This document shows positions 17,141 to 26,345 of a stretch of 64,000 nt of DNA, piece by piece. The stretch is from contig DASQAF010000009.1 in assembly GCA_035635855.1 (NCBI GenBank), positions 434,001-498,000 on the forward strand. Reading direction: 5' to 3'. Positions within the stretch are counted from its first letter, which is position 1. The number at the start of each line of letters is the position of its first letter. The position numbers were made by a program, and so were the translations under genes. The notes under the pieces are model-generated. The model was not told where the DNA came from, did not search any database, and saw only the letters and a program-made list of their open reading frames with translations. This stretch comes from UBA11740 sp035635855. GTDB lineage: Bacteria > Acidobacteriota > Blastocatellia > Pyrinomonadales > Pyrinomonadaceae.

Positions 17141-17559
17141 GCACCGAACCGGGGGTTAGAACTCCCACCTGGCGTGTCTCGCGAAGTTTAGGGCAGCCGG
17201 AAGTTCAAGCCGAAGAGAGCCAGCGCAATGAGTGGGAGAGCAGAATGGGTTTTGAAAGCATCGGCGAGATAATCGCCACTCGCAAGCTTTACTTTATCGA
17301 TGAGAGTGACACCAAGAGAACTGTAAGTGTTTTCGTAGGCCTGCCGGAAAAGTCCTCTGACCCGCCCGGTTATCATTGTCCCTTCCAGGTTATCGGTATC
17401 GGGACACAGGAAACACACCTGGCCCAGGGCCTTGATTCCATTCACGCCTTGCAATCCGCCATGATTCTGATCGCCGCACACCTGAACCAGCTCAATGACG
17501 AAATTGGCGGCAAGTTGAGTTGGGAAGGCGGACCTCAGGGAGAGTTGGGGTTTCTTTAA
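17137..17559 (+). CDS. DUF6968-like protein of the PKS-like cassette
   Basis: A 140-aa protein whose C-terminal 95 residues (ATRKLYFIDE, VSVFVGLPEKS, YHCPFQVIGIG, IHALQSAMILIAAHL) resemble the small family I recall as DUF6968, of unknown function. The first 35 residues are polar and probably disordered; an internal Met in ESRMGFESIGEI is an alternative start that would give the bare domain. The overlap with the 60-aa gene supports the longer form. It completes a three-gene unit with the condensing enzyme, and the next gene is 180 bases away. Confidence 0.6.
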   Translation: MSTEPGVRTPTWRVSRSLGQPEVQAEESQRNEWESRMGFESIGEIIATRKLYFIDESDTKRTVSVFVGLPEKSSDPPGYHCPFQVIGIGTQETHLAQGLDSIHALQSAMILIAAHLNQLNDEIGGKLSWEGGPQGELGFL

Positions 17560-17601
17560 TCGTATCAACCCAGAGCTAGCTAACTACGCCAGGAAGAAGA
17601 A

Positions 17602-17661
17602 ATGACTAATAGGATTTTTCGGAAATGTAAAAAGAGGAGGTTAGTAATGATCAAGACTTGA
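17602..17661 (+). other. Possible 19-codon leader ORF upstream of the RHS gene
   Basis: ATG 17602 opens a 19-codon frame, very basic (FRKCKKRR), with GGAAGAAG upstream; it contains an internal GAGGAGG followed by ATG 17647. It may be a chance reading frame or a leader peptide. It lies 80 bases before the RHS gene. Confidence 0.15.
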
Positions 17662-17741
17662 TGCCAGCCGATCGCGAACAGGCTTGAATAATTCTCAACT
17701 CACCCTCGCAGGAATCTCGGAATAATAAGGAGAACGATCCC

Positions 17742-20700
17742 ATGACCCGCCTTGCCAGAATTACTATTAGTCTTTTCCTGCTCATTATTCTCGCGCCACA
17801 GGTTCGAAAAACCAATTCAGCCTCTCAATCGCCAAACAGTCCGCCCGTGGCAAGTGACGATAGTTATACGCGGCACGGAGACGGAACAATCGGGCCGGTG
17901 CTGGCGAACGATTTTGATCCTGACGGCGACCGGATGACTGCGTCAGCGGTCACTTTTCCCTCACATGGCTCGCTCTATGGACTCGACGGAAACTCTTTTT
18001 ACTATACGTTAAGCGATACAACTTTCGTTGGGACGGATTCTTTTACTTACAGAGCCTGTGACCCTCAGCAAGCCTGTTCGAATATCGCCACTGTCACCAT
18101 AAATGTTGTCAATCAGCCGCCGGTCGCAAACAATGACGCATATAACGTGCACGTCAACGGAACGATCGGCCCGCTGCGTGTGAACGATTCCGATCCCGAT
18201 GGCGATTCCCTGAAGACACCTGAGATCTTGACCTCCCCGTCCCACGGAACGCTCTATGGTCTTCCGGACCCCGACAAGAAAACCTATAGCGCCAATCAAG
18301 GCTATGTGGGCCCAGACAGCTTCACCTATAGAGTCTGTGACAGCCTTAACCTTTGTTCCACACCGGCCACGGTCACGGTTAATGTTGTCAACCAGCTTCC
18401 GGTTGCTGTGGATGATGCATATACCCTTCGCGGAGCAGGAATAATTGGTCCTCTGCTTGTGAATGATTACGACCCCGATGGCGATGCCTTGAATCCAGCG
18501 CCGGACATCCTAACGTTCCCTTCGCATGGAACGCTGTACGGTTTAGTGGAACCCGACAAGAAAAGCTACACCCCTACCCAGGGCTTCGCGGGAACAGACA
18601 GCTTCACCTATAGAATTCGGGATGATTTCTGGGGATATTCGTCGCCTGCAACTGTCACGCTGACGGTCTTGCCAAACGATGGCGCCGAGAATTCTGGCAC
18701 GGGGTCTTGCCGCTCAGCCATAGGTGAACCAGTCAACATTACCAACGGCAACATGTATCTCCAGCAAAGTGATTACCAGTTGCCTGGTGTTGGTCCGGCG
18801 ATCAACGTCACGCGCACTTACAACAGCATGTCGCTGCGGACCGGTGTTTTCGGCAAGGGCTGGTCGAGTGATTACGACGAGGCAATACGAATCTATAGCT
18901 CAACCTTCGTACGCTGGTTTGCGTCAGACGGGCAGGCAACTAATTTCACGCGCTCTTCAGGCTCGGGACCCTTTAGTCCCGTCGAGGGCGATTTCCACGG
19001 TTCGCTGGTCCAGAATGGCGACGCGAGTTTCACCCTGTCGTTCAAAGATGGAAGCGTGCATCGGTTCAACTCGGTAGGCAAGCTGCTCTCGCTGTCGGAT
19101 CGCATCGGGAACCAGACAACGCTAAGTTACGACCTTAACGGCAGACTTATCTCGATTACCGATCCGTTTAGCCGAGTGCTTACGATCACTCCCGATGCCA
19201 ATGGCCGCGTGCTTTCAATCAGCGACTCCATAGGTACGGCCGCTACCTACGCCTACGGCGCGAGCGGCGAGCTGCTATCGGTGACCTATCCGGACACTTC
19301 TGCATTTAGCTTCAGCTATACTTCGGCGAATGGGAACCTGGTTCTGGCTTCCCTCACAGACGCGCTTGGAAATATTCTGGAGAGCCACACGTACGACGCT
19401 CAGGGGCGCACGCTCACCTCAGAGAAGCAAGGCGGAGTTGAGCATTACGGCCTTGGTTACATTAGCGACACTGAAACGGACGTGACTGACGCTCTTGGCC
19501 ATGTCAGTAAATACTTCTTTGATAAGACGAAAGGCCGTAACGTTGTTACGAGTGTGCAAGGCCTTTGCAGTTGCGGCTCCGGCTCACAGTCGCAGAGCTG
19601 GACTTATGATAACCAGATGAACATGACCAGCCACACCAACGCGCTGGGACAAACTGCCAGCTACACCTACGACGCCAACGGAAATGAATTGAGCGCGACA
19701 GGTGTGCTCGGCAGTTCGAGCTTCACTTACAATCAATTCGGCGAAGTATTGACGGCAACCGATGCCATGAACGGCGTGAAGACGAACACTTATGATGCGG
19801 CCGGTAATCTGCTCTCTGTCACAGACGCGCTGAACAGTGCGACCACGTTCACCTATGACGCGCGGGGCGAATTGCTGGCGATGACCAACGCGCTCGGCAA
19901 AGTCACGACGCTCACGTGGGACACGAGTGGCCGGCTGACCCAGGTAAAGGATGCGCTCAATAACGCAACTACCTTCGCGTATGATGCCCGCGCGCGCCTG
20001 ACCAGCGCGACCAACGCCCTCACTTTCACCACCACCTATGCATACGATGCAGCCGGTCGAGTCAACAGAATCACGCGGCCTGACGCCACGTTCATTACTT
20101 TCACCTACGACCTTGCCGGCCGGCGCACAAAAGTCACGGATGCGCTGAACAACAGCACCACGTTTGCTTACGACGGGGCTTACCGTTTGACAGGCCAAAC
20201 TGATGCGCTGCTCAAATCGGTCAGCTACACGTATGACTTGATGTCCAATCTGACTGCCGCGACGGATCAACTTGCACACACCACGAACATCGATTACGAC
20301 GAGTTCAACCGGCCCGTAAAAACCACGTATCCGCCCGCCGTCGTCGGTGGGACGCGTTTGCAGGAGACTGTGGAATACGATGCGGTCGGCAACGTGACCA
20401 AGCGCACCGATACCGCCGGACGTGTGACCACGTTCACTTACGACAATGCCAACCGCCTCGTCACCTTTACAGACCCGGCGCTCCAGGTGACGCAGTACGA
20501 ATACAACGCGCGCTCAAACGTCACGGCGGTCGTCGATCCGCTCTTGCAGCGCTACACGTTTGCTTACGACGCTTTGGGCCGGGTGACGGCGACGACGCGC
20601 GCCGGAATGATGATGTCGTTTGCCTACGATGCTGTGGGCAATCGCATCTCGCGCACTGACTACAACAACATGGCGACCAGCTACGCTTACGACGCGCTGA

Positions 20701-22583
20701 ACCGCCTGACAACGATCACCTATCCGGACGCGAGCACCGCGACCTATTCGTACGACGCGTTGTCACAGTTGAAGACGGCAACAAACTTGAACGGCACGGT
20801 GAGTTTTGTTTACGATAGTTTGGGACGTGCGACCAGCACCACCGACGTTTGGGGCCAGGTGCTTAACTATACCTACGACGCCAACGACCGTCGCACCAAG
20901 CTGAGCTTCGGGCCTACCACGAAAGCGACTTACACCTACGATGCGGTGAATCGTTTGACGAAGATTACCGACGGCTCGAATCTGGCGACCAGCTATGCCT
21001 ACGATGCCGCGAGCATGCTGACTTCGCGTACGCTGCCGAACAGCGTGGTGACAACCTACACTTACGACGGCTTGGATCGTCTGACCCGTTTGAAAGACGC
21101 CAAGAACAACACCGTTATTGCCGATAACAACTACACCTACAACACTGCCGGCCAGATCACACAGAACATCGATCAAAGCGGCACGCACGCCTACGGTTAC
21201 GACGCGCTGGATCGACTAACGTCGGCAACGTACACAGGGACGGCCCCAGAGTCTTACGCGTACGATTCTGTCGGCAACCGCACCAGTTCGCAGCGCAGCG
21301 CCACGTACAGTTACCAGCCCTTCAATCGTCTGACTGCTACAAGCGGTGCGAGTTACCTCTACAACAACAATGGCAACATGATCTCAAAAGCGGATTCCAG
21401 CGGAACAACGCAGTTCGCTTGGGACTTCGAGAACCGTCTTACACAGGTTGTGACACCATCGTCTGGAAGCGTCAGCTATAAATACGACGCGCTGGGGCGA
21501 AGGATTCAAAGCGCACCCAGCAGCGGTGCATCGACTAATTTCAACTACGACGGCGATGACGTTGCACAAGACAAGACGAGCACGAATGTCATAACCGAAT
21601 ATCTGAACGGCCTAGGCGTCGACAATAAAATTCGGCTAAAGACCGGCAACACGGTCTATTACTCTGCGCAAGACCATCTGGGCAGCACGACGGAGTTGAC
21701 TGACTCAAAAGGTGCTCTAGTTGAACGGGAAACTTACGACGCTTACGGCAACACGGGCGGTTCCGCGAAGACCCGTTACGGTTTTACCGGCCGTGAACGT
21801 GAATCTCCTACCGGCCTGATGTACTACCGTACGCGTTTCTATGATCCGCAGCTTGGTAGGTTCATCTCCGAAGACCCGACAGGGTTGGCGGGAGGAATAA
21901 ATCAATTCGCCTACGTCGGCAACGATCCTCAAAACCGGATCGATCCGTCAGGTCTGTATGAAATCGATGTGCATTACTATCTGACGTATTACCTCGCGCT
22001 GAAGACAGGTTGCTTCCAAGATTGGGAGGCAAGAGAGATCGCCGAGTGGGACCAACGCTCGGATGAAGACGGGAATAAGGCGCCCGGGCCCTTTAATGCG
22101 AAGACGAATGTCTTGTTTCATTCATTCGGAACGCATGAGCAGAACGCTGCACGAAAGACGGAACTTTGGCGCTTGGCCAACCGACGCGGGGGTATGCGAG
22201 CGCGACTTGGCACGTTCCTTCACTTTTTGCAGGACTCCTTCAGTCACTATGACTACGCGGGCAATGTTAATACGGGTCAAGCGAGAGACGGGCATAGCCC
22301 GGACCACACCAACGTCGATGTCGGAAAGGCAATGGATATGGCGTTAGCCACGTGGGATGCTTTGAGCCGGTTTGGAAGTCGCCACGGTTGTCCTTGCCAA
22401 GGCTCTATGAGCATTCAAGACTGGCAAACGGTAAGAGATTTCATAAACGTAGGATACAATCTATCAACCGACAAGGGAAGGCGCGACGATTTTTGGCACG
22501 AGATCAGTGATGAGCAGCTTCGCCTTAAGATTCAAATTCTTGGGGTACCTTGGCGGAGCCAAAATGGAAGAAGCCGACCGTAA
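17742..22583 (+). CDS. Secreted RHS/YD-repeat protein with phospholipase-C-like tip
   Basis: A 1613-aa polymorphic-toxin-like protein. A signal peptide (1-26) is followed by three cadherin-like repeats (about 30-310, each with PPVA.DD.Y, NDxDPDGD and DSFTYR), a GEPVNITNGNMYL entry segment, and a long array of YD repeats forming the cocoon. The RHS core ends with GRFISEDPTGL and NRIDPSGL near residue 1403. The variable tip (about 1405-1613) has VHYYLTYYLAL, FHSFG, LHFLQDSFSHYDY and DHTNVDVG, a His/Asp set resembling zinc-dependent phospholipase C or DUF6765 proteins. AAGGAG precedes the ATG. A small membrane protein follows at 22617 and could be its immunity factor. Confidence 0.88.
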   Translation: MTRLARITISLFLLIILAPQVRKTNSASQSPNSPPVASDDSYTRHGDGTIGPVLANDFDPDGDRMTASAVTFPSHGSLYGLDGNSFYYTLSDTTFVGTDSFTYRACDPQQACSNIATVTINVVNQPPVANNDAYNVHVNGTIGPLRVNDSDPDGDSLKTPEILTSPSHGTLYGLPDPDKKTYSANQGYVGPDSFTYRVCDSLNLCSTPATVTVNVVNQLPVAVDDAYTLRGAGIIGPLLVNDYDPDGDALNPAPDILTFPSHGTLYGLVEPDKKSYTPTQGFAGTDSFTYRIRDDFWGYSSPATVTLTVLPNDGAENSGTGSCRSAIGEPVNITNGNMYLQQSDYQLPGVGPAINVTRTYNSMSLRTGVFGKGWSSDYDEAIRIYSSTFVRWFASDGQATNFTRSSGSGPFSPVEGDFHGSLVQNGDASFTLSFKDGSVHRFNSVGKLLSLSDRIGNQTTLSYDLNGRLISITDPFSRVLTITPDANGRVLSISDSIGTAATYAYGASGELLSVTYPDTSAFSFSYTSANGNLVLASLTDALGNILESHTYDAQGRTLTSEKQGGVEHYGLGYISDTETDVTDALGHVSKYFFDKTKGRNVVTSVQGLCSCGSGSQSQSWTYDNQMNMTSHTNALGQTASYTYDANGNELSATGVLGSSSFTYNQFGEVLTATDAMNGVKTNTYDAAGNLLSVTDALNSATTFTYDARGELLAMTNALGKVTTLTWDTSGRLTQVKDALNNATTFAYDARARLTSATNALTFTTTYAYDAAGRVNRITRPDATFITFTYDLAGRRTKVTDALNNSTTFAYDGAYRLTGQTDALLKSVSYTYDLMSNLTAATDQLAHTTNIDYDEFNRPVKTTYPPAVVGGTRLQETVEYDAVGNVTKRTDTAGRVTTFTYDNANRLVTFTDPALQVTQYEYNARSNVTAVVDPLLQRYTFAYDALGRVTATTRAGMMMSFAYDAVGNRISRTDYNNMATSYAYDALNRLTTITYPDASTATYSYDALSQLKTATNLNGTVSFVYDSLGRATSTTDVWGQVLNYTYDANDRRTKLSFGPTTKATYTYDAVNRLTKITDGSNLATSYAYDAASMLTSRTLPNSVVTTYTYDGLDRLTRLKDAKNNTVIADNNYTYNTAGQITQNIDQSGTHAYGYDALDRLTSATYTGTAPESYAYDSVGNRTSSQRSATYSYQPFNRLTATSGASYLYNNNGNMISKADSSGTTQFAWDFENRLTQVVTPSSGSVSYKYDALGRRIQSAPSSGASTNFNYDGDDVAQDKTSTNVITEYLNGLGVDNKIRLKTGNTVYYSAQDHLGSTTELTDSKGALVERETYDAYGNTGGSAKTRYGFTGRERESPTGLMYYRTRFYDPQLGRFISEDPTGLAGGINQFAYVGNDPQNRIDPSGLYEIDVHYYLTYYLALKTGCFQDWEAREIAEWDQRSDEDGNKAPGPFNAKTNVLFHSFGTHEQNAARKTELWRLANRRGGMRARLGTFLHFLQDSFSHYDYAGNVNTGQARDGHSPDHTNVDVGKAMDMALATWDALSRFGSRHGCPCQGSMSIQDWQTVRDFINVGYNLSTDKGRRDDFWHEISDEQLRLKIQILGVPWRSQNGRSRP

Positions 22584-22616
22584 CATTGTACGAAATCAGC
22601 CAGTCGGCAAACTCCA

Positions 22617-22919
22617 ATGACTACTATGAGGACTTTCTGCAAGTATGCTGGTTTGCTGATGTTCTTCCAAGCACTTATCTGGTTGGCTGTAAGCGGCATG
22701 CCACCAGCCATACGATCACCGGTGCCGGATTTTCTTTTCGAAACTGTCGTCTTTCTTTATTACCCCACGGTTTGGATTGTCGAGAAGTTCGGCGATTTTA
22801 CGGGGGAATCTAATATAATCGAGCCTATTTGGTATGGGGTTCCTTTAGGTATTTTCCTCTACAGCATCATGCTTGCATCGATCCTTACCTTCGTGCGGAG
22901 GGCAAAGCGAAATTCGTAG
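22617..22919 (+). CDS. Small membrane protein, candidate immunity protein
   Basis: A 100-aa protein with hydrophobic segments at about 8-28, 38-56 and 72-93 and a basic tail (VRRAKRNS). It begins 33 bases after the RHS gene and before a decayed RHS tip, the usual place for an immunity gene of a polymorphic toxin. An integral membrane protein would suit a toxin with a lipid-cleaving tip. No family recognised, and the ribosome site is poor; another frame (22550-22813) overlaps but lacks membrane character. The immunity role is inferred only from position. Confidence 0.5.
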   Translation: MTTMRTFCKYAGLLMFFQALIWLAVSGMPPAIRSPVPDFLFETVVFLYYPTVWIVEKFGDFTGESNIIEPIWYGVPLGIFLYSIMLASILTFVRRAKRNS

Positions 22920-22935
22920 TGACGCCGGAACCAAG

Positions 22936-23409
22936 ATGAGCTTCGGCGCTGCGACCAATGCCACATACACCTACGACGTGTTAAATCGGCTGACCAAGAT
23001 CACGGACAGCAGCTACAAGTATGAGCGCTGGAGAGAAGAATTCAGCGGGCGCCATCGAGCGGTGCGTCAACAAATTTCATCTCGGACGGTCAGGATGTTG
23101 TCAAAGACATCAACAGCGACGGTTCGACGGTCGAGTACCTGAATGGACCTTGGCATTGACAACAAGATCAGGCCGAAAGGCTCGTCAACTTCTACAACTT
23201 ACTACTTCTCACACGACCATCTCAGCAGCACGACGGCGCTGACCGGCACAACCGGTAAACTCATCGAGCGAGTCACTTATGATGGCTACGGCAACTCTTC
23301 TGGCAGCACTCGCACGAGATACGGCTACACCGGTCGCGAACGGGATTCATTAACCGGTCTGCAATACAATCGCGCGCGATTCTTAAAGAGGAGGCGGAAC
23401 GGAAGTTAA
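22936..23409 (+). pseudogene. Decayed orphan RHS core/tip fragment
   Basis: This stretch repeats parts of the intact RHS gene in broken form. It opens MSFGAATNATYTYD, matching the core near 20905 (LSFGPTTKATYTYD), then jumps to a segment equivalent to about 21490 (SGASTNF), then changes frame near 23140. It continues GIDNKIRPKGSS, HDHLSSTTALTG, YDGYGNSSGS and TRYGYTGRERDSLTGLQYNRARF before a stop. The final DPxGRFxSxDP core end is missing. The internal deletion and frameshift show a displaced former tip cassette, not a functional gene. Confidence 0.8.
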
Positions 23410-23608
23410 TAGAAAGGGCGGTTTCCTCATCTAAACCTGCAGCGATACTGTTAATATTCGAGATCGAAACTACCGCGTTCTCCAATTGACTGCGGTCCTC
23501 GCATGAGCAATCTGTCGCGTCACATATCATGTTGGGGCGGCGCTCAGGGGCGTACTGGAATTCTCAAACTCATGACAAAGCCGTCGGGTTGGAGTATCGT
23601 TTCCCACC

Positions 23609-24142
23609 ATGCGAGTCACAATACTGATCTCCGTCCTGGTGGTGTCTGGTGTTTCTGTTTCCCCCGCCAACCTTGTCAGGCCCACCGGTACCAGGGATAG
23701 AAGCTCGGCGGCACCCGTGACTCTTTGCGCTAAAAACGAACGCGTCATCTTCAGTTGTCCGGTAAAGAAACCGGCCAAGATCGTCTCCGTTTGCGCCTCG
23801 AAAGACCTGACCAGCGAACGCGGTTACTTGCAGTACCGATTTGGCCTGCCGGGAAAGATCGAGCTTGAATTTCCGAAAGATAGAAAAGGAACGCAGGAGA
23901 AGTTTCAATACACTCACTATTTTCGGGCGCAGTTCGATACGACATCAATAAACTTCACGATCGATGGCTATGAGTATTCGGTGTTCGATGATTATAACGG
24001 TGAAGAAAAACCGGCCGTGAGTTCTCAGGGCGTCAGCGTCACGGCGCCGGGCAAACCGAAGGAGGTCAGCTTCGTCTGCCGCACGAAACCAAAGGCAGAC
24101 TACGCTGATTTGCAGGCGGTGTTTCCGAGCGGGCAACAATAG
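23609..24142 (+). CDS. Exported hypothetical protein
   Basis: A 177-aa protein with a signal peptide (about 1-20, VTILISVLVVSGVSVSPA). The mature part has CAKNERVIFSCPVKKPAKIVSVCAS and GYLQYRFGLPGKIELEFP, a pattern I recall from conserved periplasmic proteins of unknown function in diverse Gram-negatives. Four cysteines (in LCAK, FSCP, SVCAS and FVCRT) could form two disulfides. It lies after the decayed RHS tip, so it may be cargo of the island. No function assigned. Confidence 0.6.
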   Translation: MRVTILISVLVVSGVSVSPANLVRPTGTRDRSSAAPVTLCAKNERVIFSCPVKKPAKIVSVCASKDLTSERGYLQYRFGLPGKIELEFPKDRKGTQEKFQYTHYFRAQFDTTSINFTIDGYEYSVFDDYNGEEKPAVSSQGVSVTAPGKPKEVSFVCRTKPKADYADLQAVFPSGQQ

Positions 24143-24222
24143 TTCGGACCACGTTGGCTATCGGTTGCGAGATCGGACTTATCAACCTCGTTCACGCGCT
24201 TTTCGCAGAGGTCAAACTCAAA

Positions 24223-24729
24223 ATGGATCCAACAGTCCTGGCCGCCGCAGCGGGTGTCATAGGTGCAGTCATCGGCGCGGTCCTGGGGGGCGTTTTCGCC
24301 CTCAAGGCGACTAAGCGCCAGGTTGAGGTGATGCTTTTGCAGAGTCGAGGTGACGTAAACGAGCGGCTTTACAGTCAAAGCCTCGAGATAATGCGTTACT
24401 TCGCAGAGAATCCAGAGGTCCGGCCTTATTTCTACGACAACAAAGAGATTGCTCGTGCTGGAAGCGAACTGGAGAAACTGAGAGTACTGAGTACGGCCGA
24501 AATGGTCGCAGGCTTTATGGAATTGGTGGCGCTGCAAATAGAAGATCAACCCGCGCACATTAAACCCAGATGGAAAGCTTATCTTTGCGACCAGTACAAC
24601 TCGAGTGCTGTGCTTCGTGAGCACATCTCAACTTGCATAGCCTGGTATGCTGACGACCTTCTTCATATTCTTCCCACAGAGTCCGTGGAGGTTTCAGCAT
24701 CCAGGATCTCCGACAAACCGAATGCGTGA
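24223..24729 (+). CDS. Hypothetical membrane-anchored protein
   Basis: About 168 aa from ATG 24223; an in-frame upstream Met at 24154 would add 23 residues. A glycine/alanine-rich transmembrane helix (about 4-26, AAAAGVIGAVIGAVLGGVFAL) is followed by a soluble helical domain with SLEIMRYFAENPEVRPYFYDN, a pattern seen in short one-TM proteins of unknown function. The 3' end overlaps the convergent methyltransferase gene by 67 bases. No domain recognised. Confidence 0.5.
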   Translation: MDPTVLAAAAGVIGAVIGAVLGGVFALKATKRQVEVMLLQSRGDVNERLYSQSLEIMRYFAENPEVRPYFYDNKEIARAGSELEKLRVLSTAEMVAGFMELVALQIEDQPAHIKPRWKAYLCDQYNSSAVLREHISTCIAWYADDLLHILPTESVEVSASRISDKPNA

Positions 24730-25442
24730 GACTGGCTTTGTTTCAATACATAAAACCTCCGAGACACAGGGTGAGTTAGATTCCGCCAGCGTGATAGCCG
24801 TCGTTCTTTTGCGATCTCAAAGCCAAATGACTTGAACAGAGCACGCCATTCGGATTCCAAACGGAAGGTACACGGGCCGGTGCGACCTTGCCATTGGCGA
24901 TTGTGCAACTTGCAAACCAGCCGATCCCACCACGTCTGTGGAATGTCTTCATAAATAACGGCGAGCCCGCCATCACGCAGCACGCGGCGCATTTCGGATA
25001 GAACAATCGGGACGTCCTGCGCATGATGCAGCACGTAGCAAAGCGTGACCGCGTCACATGAATTTTCCGCGACCGGGAAACGCGTGCCATCGTAACGACG
25101 ATAGTCGATTGCCGCCTCAGCGCCTCTTCCCAAATCAATCCCGACAACGCCTCTGCCGAGCATCGCGCTCAGATGATGCGCGATGAAGCCGTTGCCACAG
25201 CCCACATCGAGCACTTCTGACCCCAGCGGTATCATGCGCGCTATTTCCAAAGCCATGTCATAAGCGCGGCCGACTTTGCGACGGCGCCGCTCGCGCTTGA
25301 AGCGTCGTCGTAAGCCGTCAAAGATGCCGCCGGTCGATGCCGCCAGAGGATCTAAGGTCTTGGGTCGTGGAGCGAGGTGGTCGCTATCAAAGGTAGCTGA
25401 AGCTTGCGAGATTGTGACTGGTCGCGGAAACATCCACGGCAC
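24663..25442 (-). CDS. Class I SAM-dependent methyltransferase
   Basis: A 259-aa methyltransferase. Motif I is VLDVGCGNGF (about 78-87), with VVGIDLG as motif II and CYVLHHAQD plus EMRRVLRDGGLAVI as the later strands, as in Methyltransf_11 proteins. A basic region (about 45-60, RRRFKRERRRRKVG) precedes the domain. The substrate cannot be read. The 3' end overlaps the convergent hypothetical gene at 24223 by 67 bases. The first residues (MPWMFPRP) have no visible ribosome site, so the start could be internal. Confidence 0.8.
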   Translation of the reverse strand: MPWMFPRPVTISQASATFDSDHLAPRPKTLDPLAASTGGIFDGLRRRFKRERRRRKVGRAYDMALEIARMIPLGSEVLDVGCGNGFIAHHLSAMLGRGVVGIDLGRGAEAAIDYRRYDGTRFPVAENSCDAVTLCYVLHHAQDVPIVLSEMRRVLRDGGLAVIYEDIPQTWWDRLVCKLHNRQWQGRTGPCTFRLESEWRALFKSFGFEIAKERRLSRWRNLTHPVSRRFYVLKQSQSHAFGLSEILDAETSTDSVGRI

Positions 25443-25659
25443 TAGTCAGCAATCGCAGTGCCGAATCCGGGCCACAATTTAGCCGCGAAAAGCGAATGAC
25501 GCTTTATGATGGCGCGAGATTCTGGTGACCGTTGGCTGCAAGAAACATCGGACAGAAGCAGCGGCCGCGGGTTGAGGTTCCGCTTCGCTCTCGCCGGGGA
25601 TATACTCCTTTCCTCGTGGCGCAGTTTGGGGATGTTCATCAATCGAAGGGGATCGTCCT

Positions 25660-26316
25660 ATGCCTAAACTAACTTCTAGTGCAAGACTTTGTAGCGCGAT
25701 TAGCGCGTTCTGCCTGCTCGGAATTATGGTCATGGCGTGCAAGTATTCGTCGCTACCGGGCGCGAAGATGAACATGTTTGAAGGCACTAACGCTCAGGAT
25801 GGCGCGGCGAAGATCAAGGCAAAACTAGGCGTTGATGACGTAAAAGTCAGCAGCATGGAGATTCACGAAAATCGTCTGGAGATCATCGTCCAGGATCCCA
25901 AGAAGCCGAAGAACTATGACAAGTACACTTATGAAAAGGGCGCTGTGAAAGGCCCGGAACCGGTGCAGGCGATGGTGCTCGGAAATCAGGAACTCGCGGC
26001 GGAAAAGCTCCCCCTGTTCAATCTTAATGACATCAACCTGGCGGCGACGCCAGATGTATGTCGCAAGGCAGCCCTCCGCGCGCAAATCGAGGACGGAAAG
26101 CCCGACGTGATTTCGATCGAATTCGACAGCGCCTCAAATACGCGCAGCAAGGAAGAGAACGAAAAGAAACAAGCTGAAATGAAAAAACTCGATCCCCTGG
26201 AACGAGTGCGACAACCGGCCAGTGATCTCGTCCCAACCTGGCGCATCTGGATTAAGGGTCCGCGGGCGACTAAATATTTCTATGCTGATGCAAAGGGAAA
26301 CCTGTCGGATCATTAA
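25660..26316 (+). CDS. Lipoprotein of a paralogous acidobacterial family (single module)
   Basis: A 218-aa lipoprotein: hydrophobic leader then VMAC, predicted lipidated Cys27. The mature part contains MNMFEGTNAQDGAAKIKAKLG and LFNLNDINLAATPDV, which recur nearly word for word in the larger lipoprotein at 30134, so the two are paralogs. The domain looks like a PepSY-like or BamC-like alpha/beta fold, but no named family is recognised. Only 29 bases separate it from the M49-like peptidase downstream, so they are probably co-transcribed. Confidence 0.65.
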   Translation: MPKLTSSARLCSAISAFCLLGIMVMACKYSSLPGAKMNMFEGTNAQDGAAKIKAKLGVDDVKVSSMEIHENRLEIIVQDPKKPKNYDKYTYEKGAVKGPEPVQAMVLGNQELAAEKLPLFNLNDINLAATPDVCRKAALRAQIEDGKPDVISIEFDSASNTRSKEENEKKQAEMKKLDPLERVRQPASDLVPTWRIWIKGPRATKYFYADAKGNLSDH

Positions 26317-26345
26317 CGAGCCAGAAAGGAAACATTTAATAAAAG

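Noticed and set aside
19584..20279. Long antisense open frame inside the RHS gene
   Set aside because: The YD repeats create periodic sequence that keeps a second frame open; the product has no recognisable motif.
19600..21500. Regularly spaced repeats resembling a CRISPR array
   Set aside because: They are the coding YD repeats of the RHS protein, not identical direct repeats with unique spacers.
22550..22813. 87-codon frame overlapping the RHS end and the membrane protein
   Set aside because: It overlaps the immunity candidate in another frame and lacks membrane or domain features.
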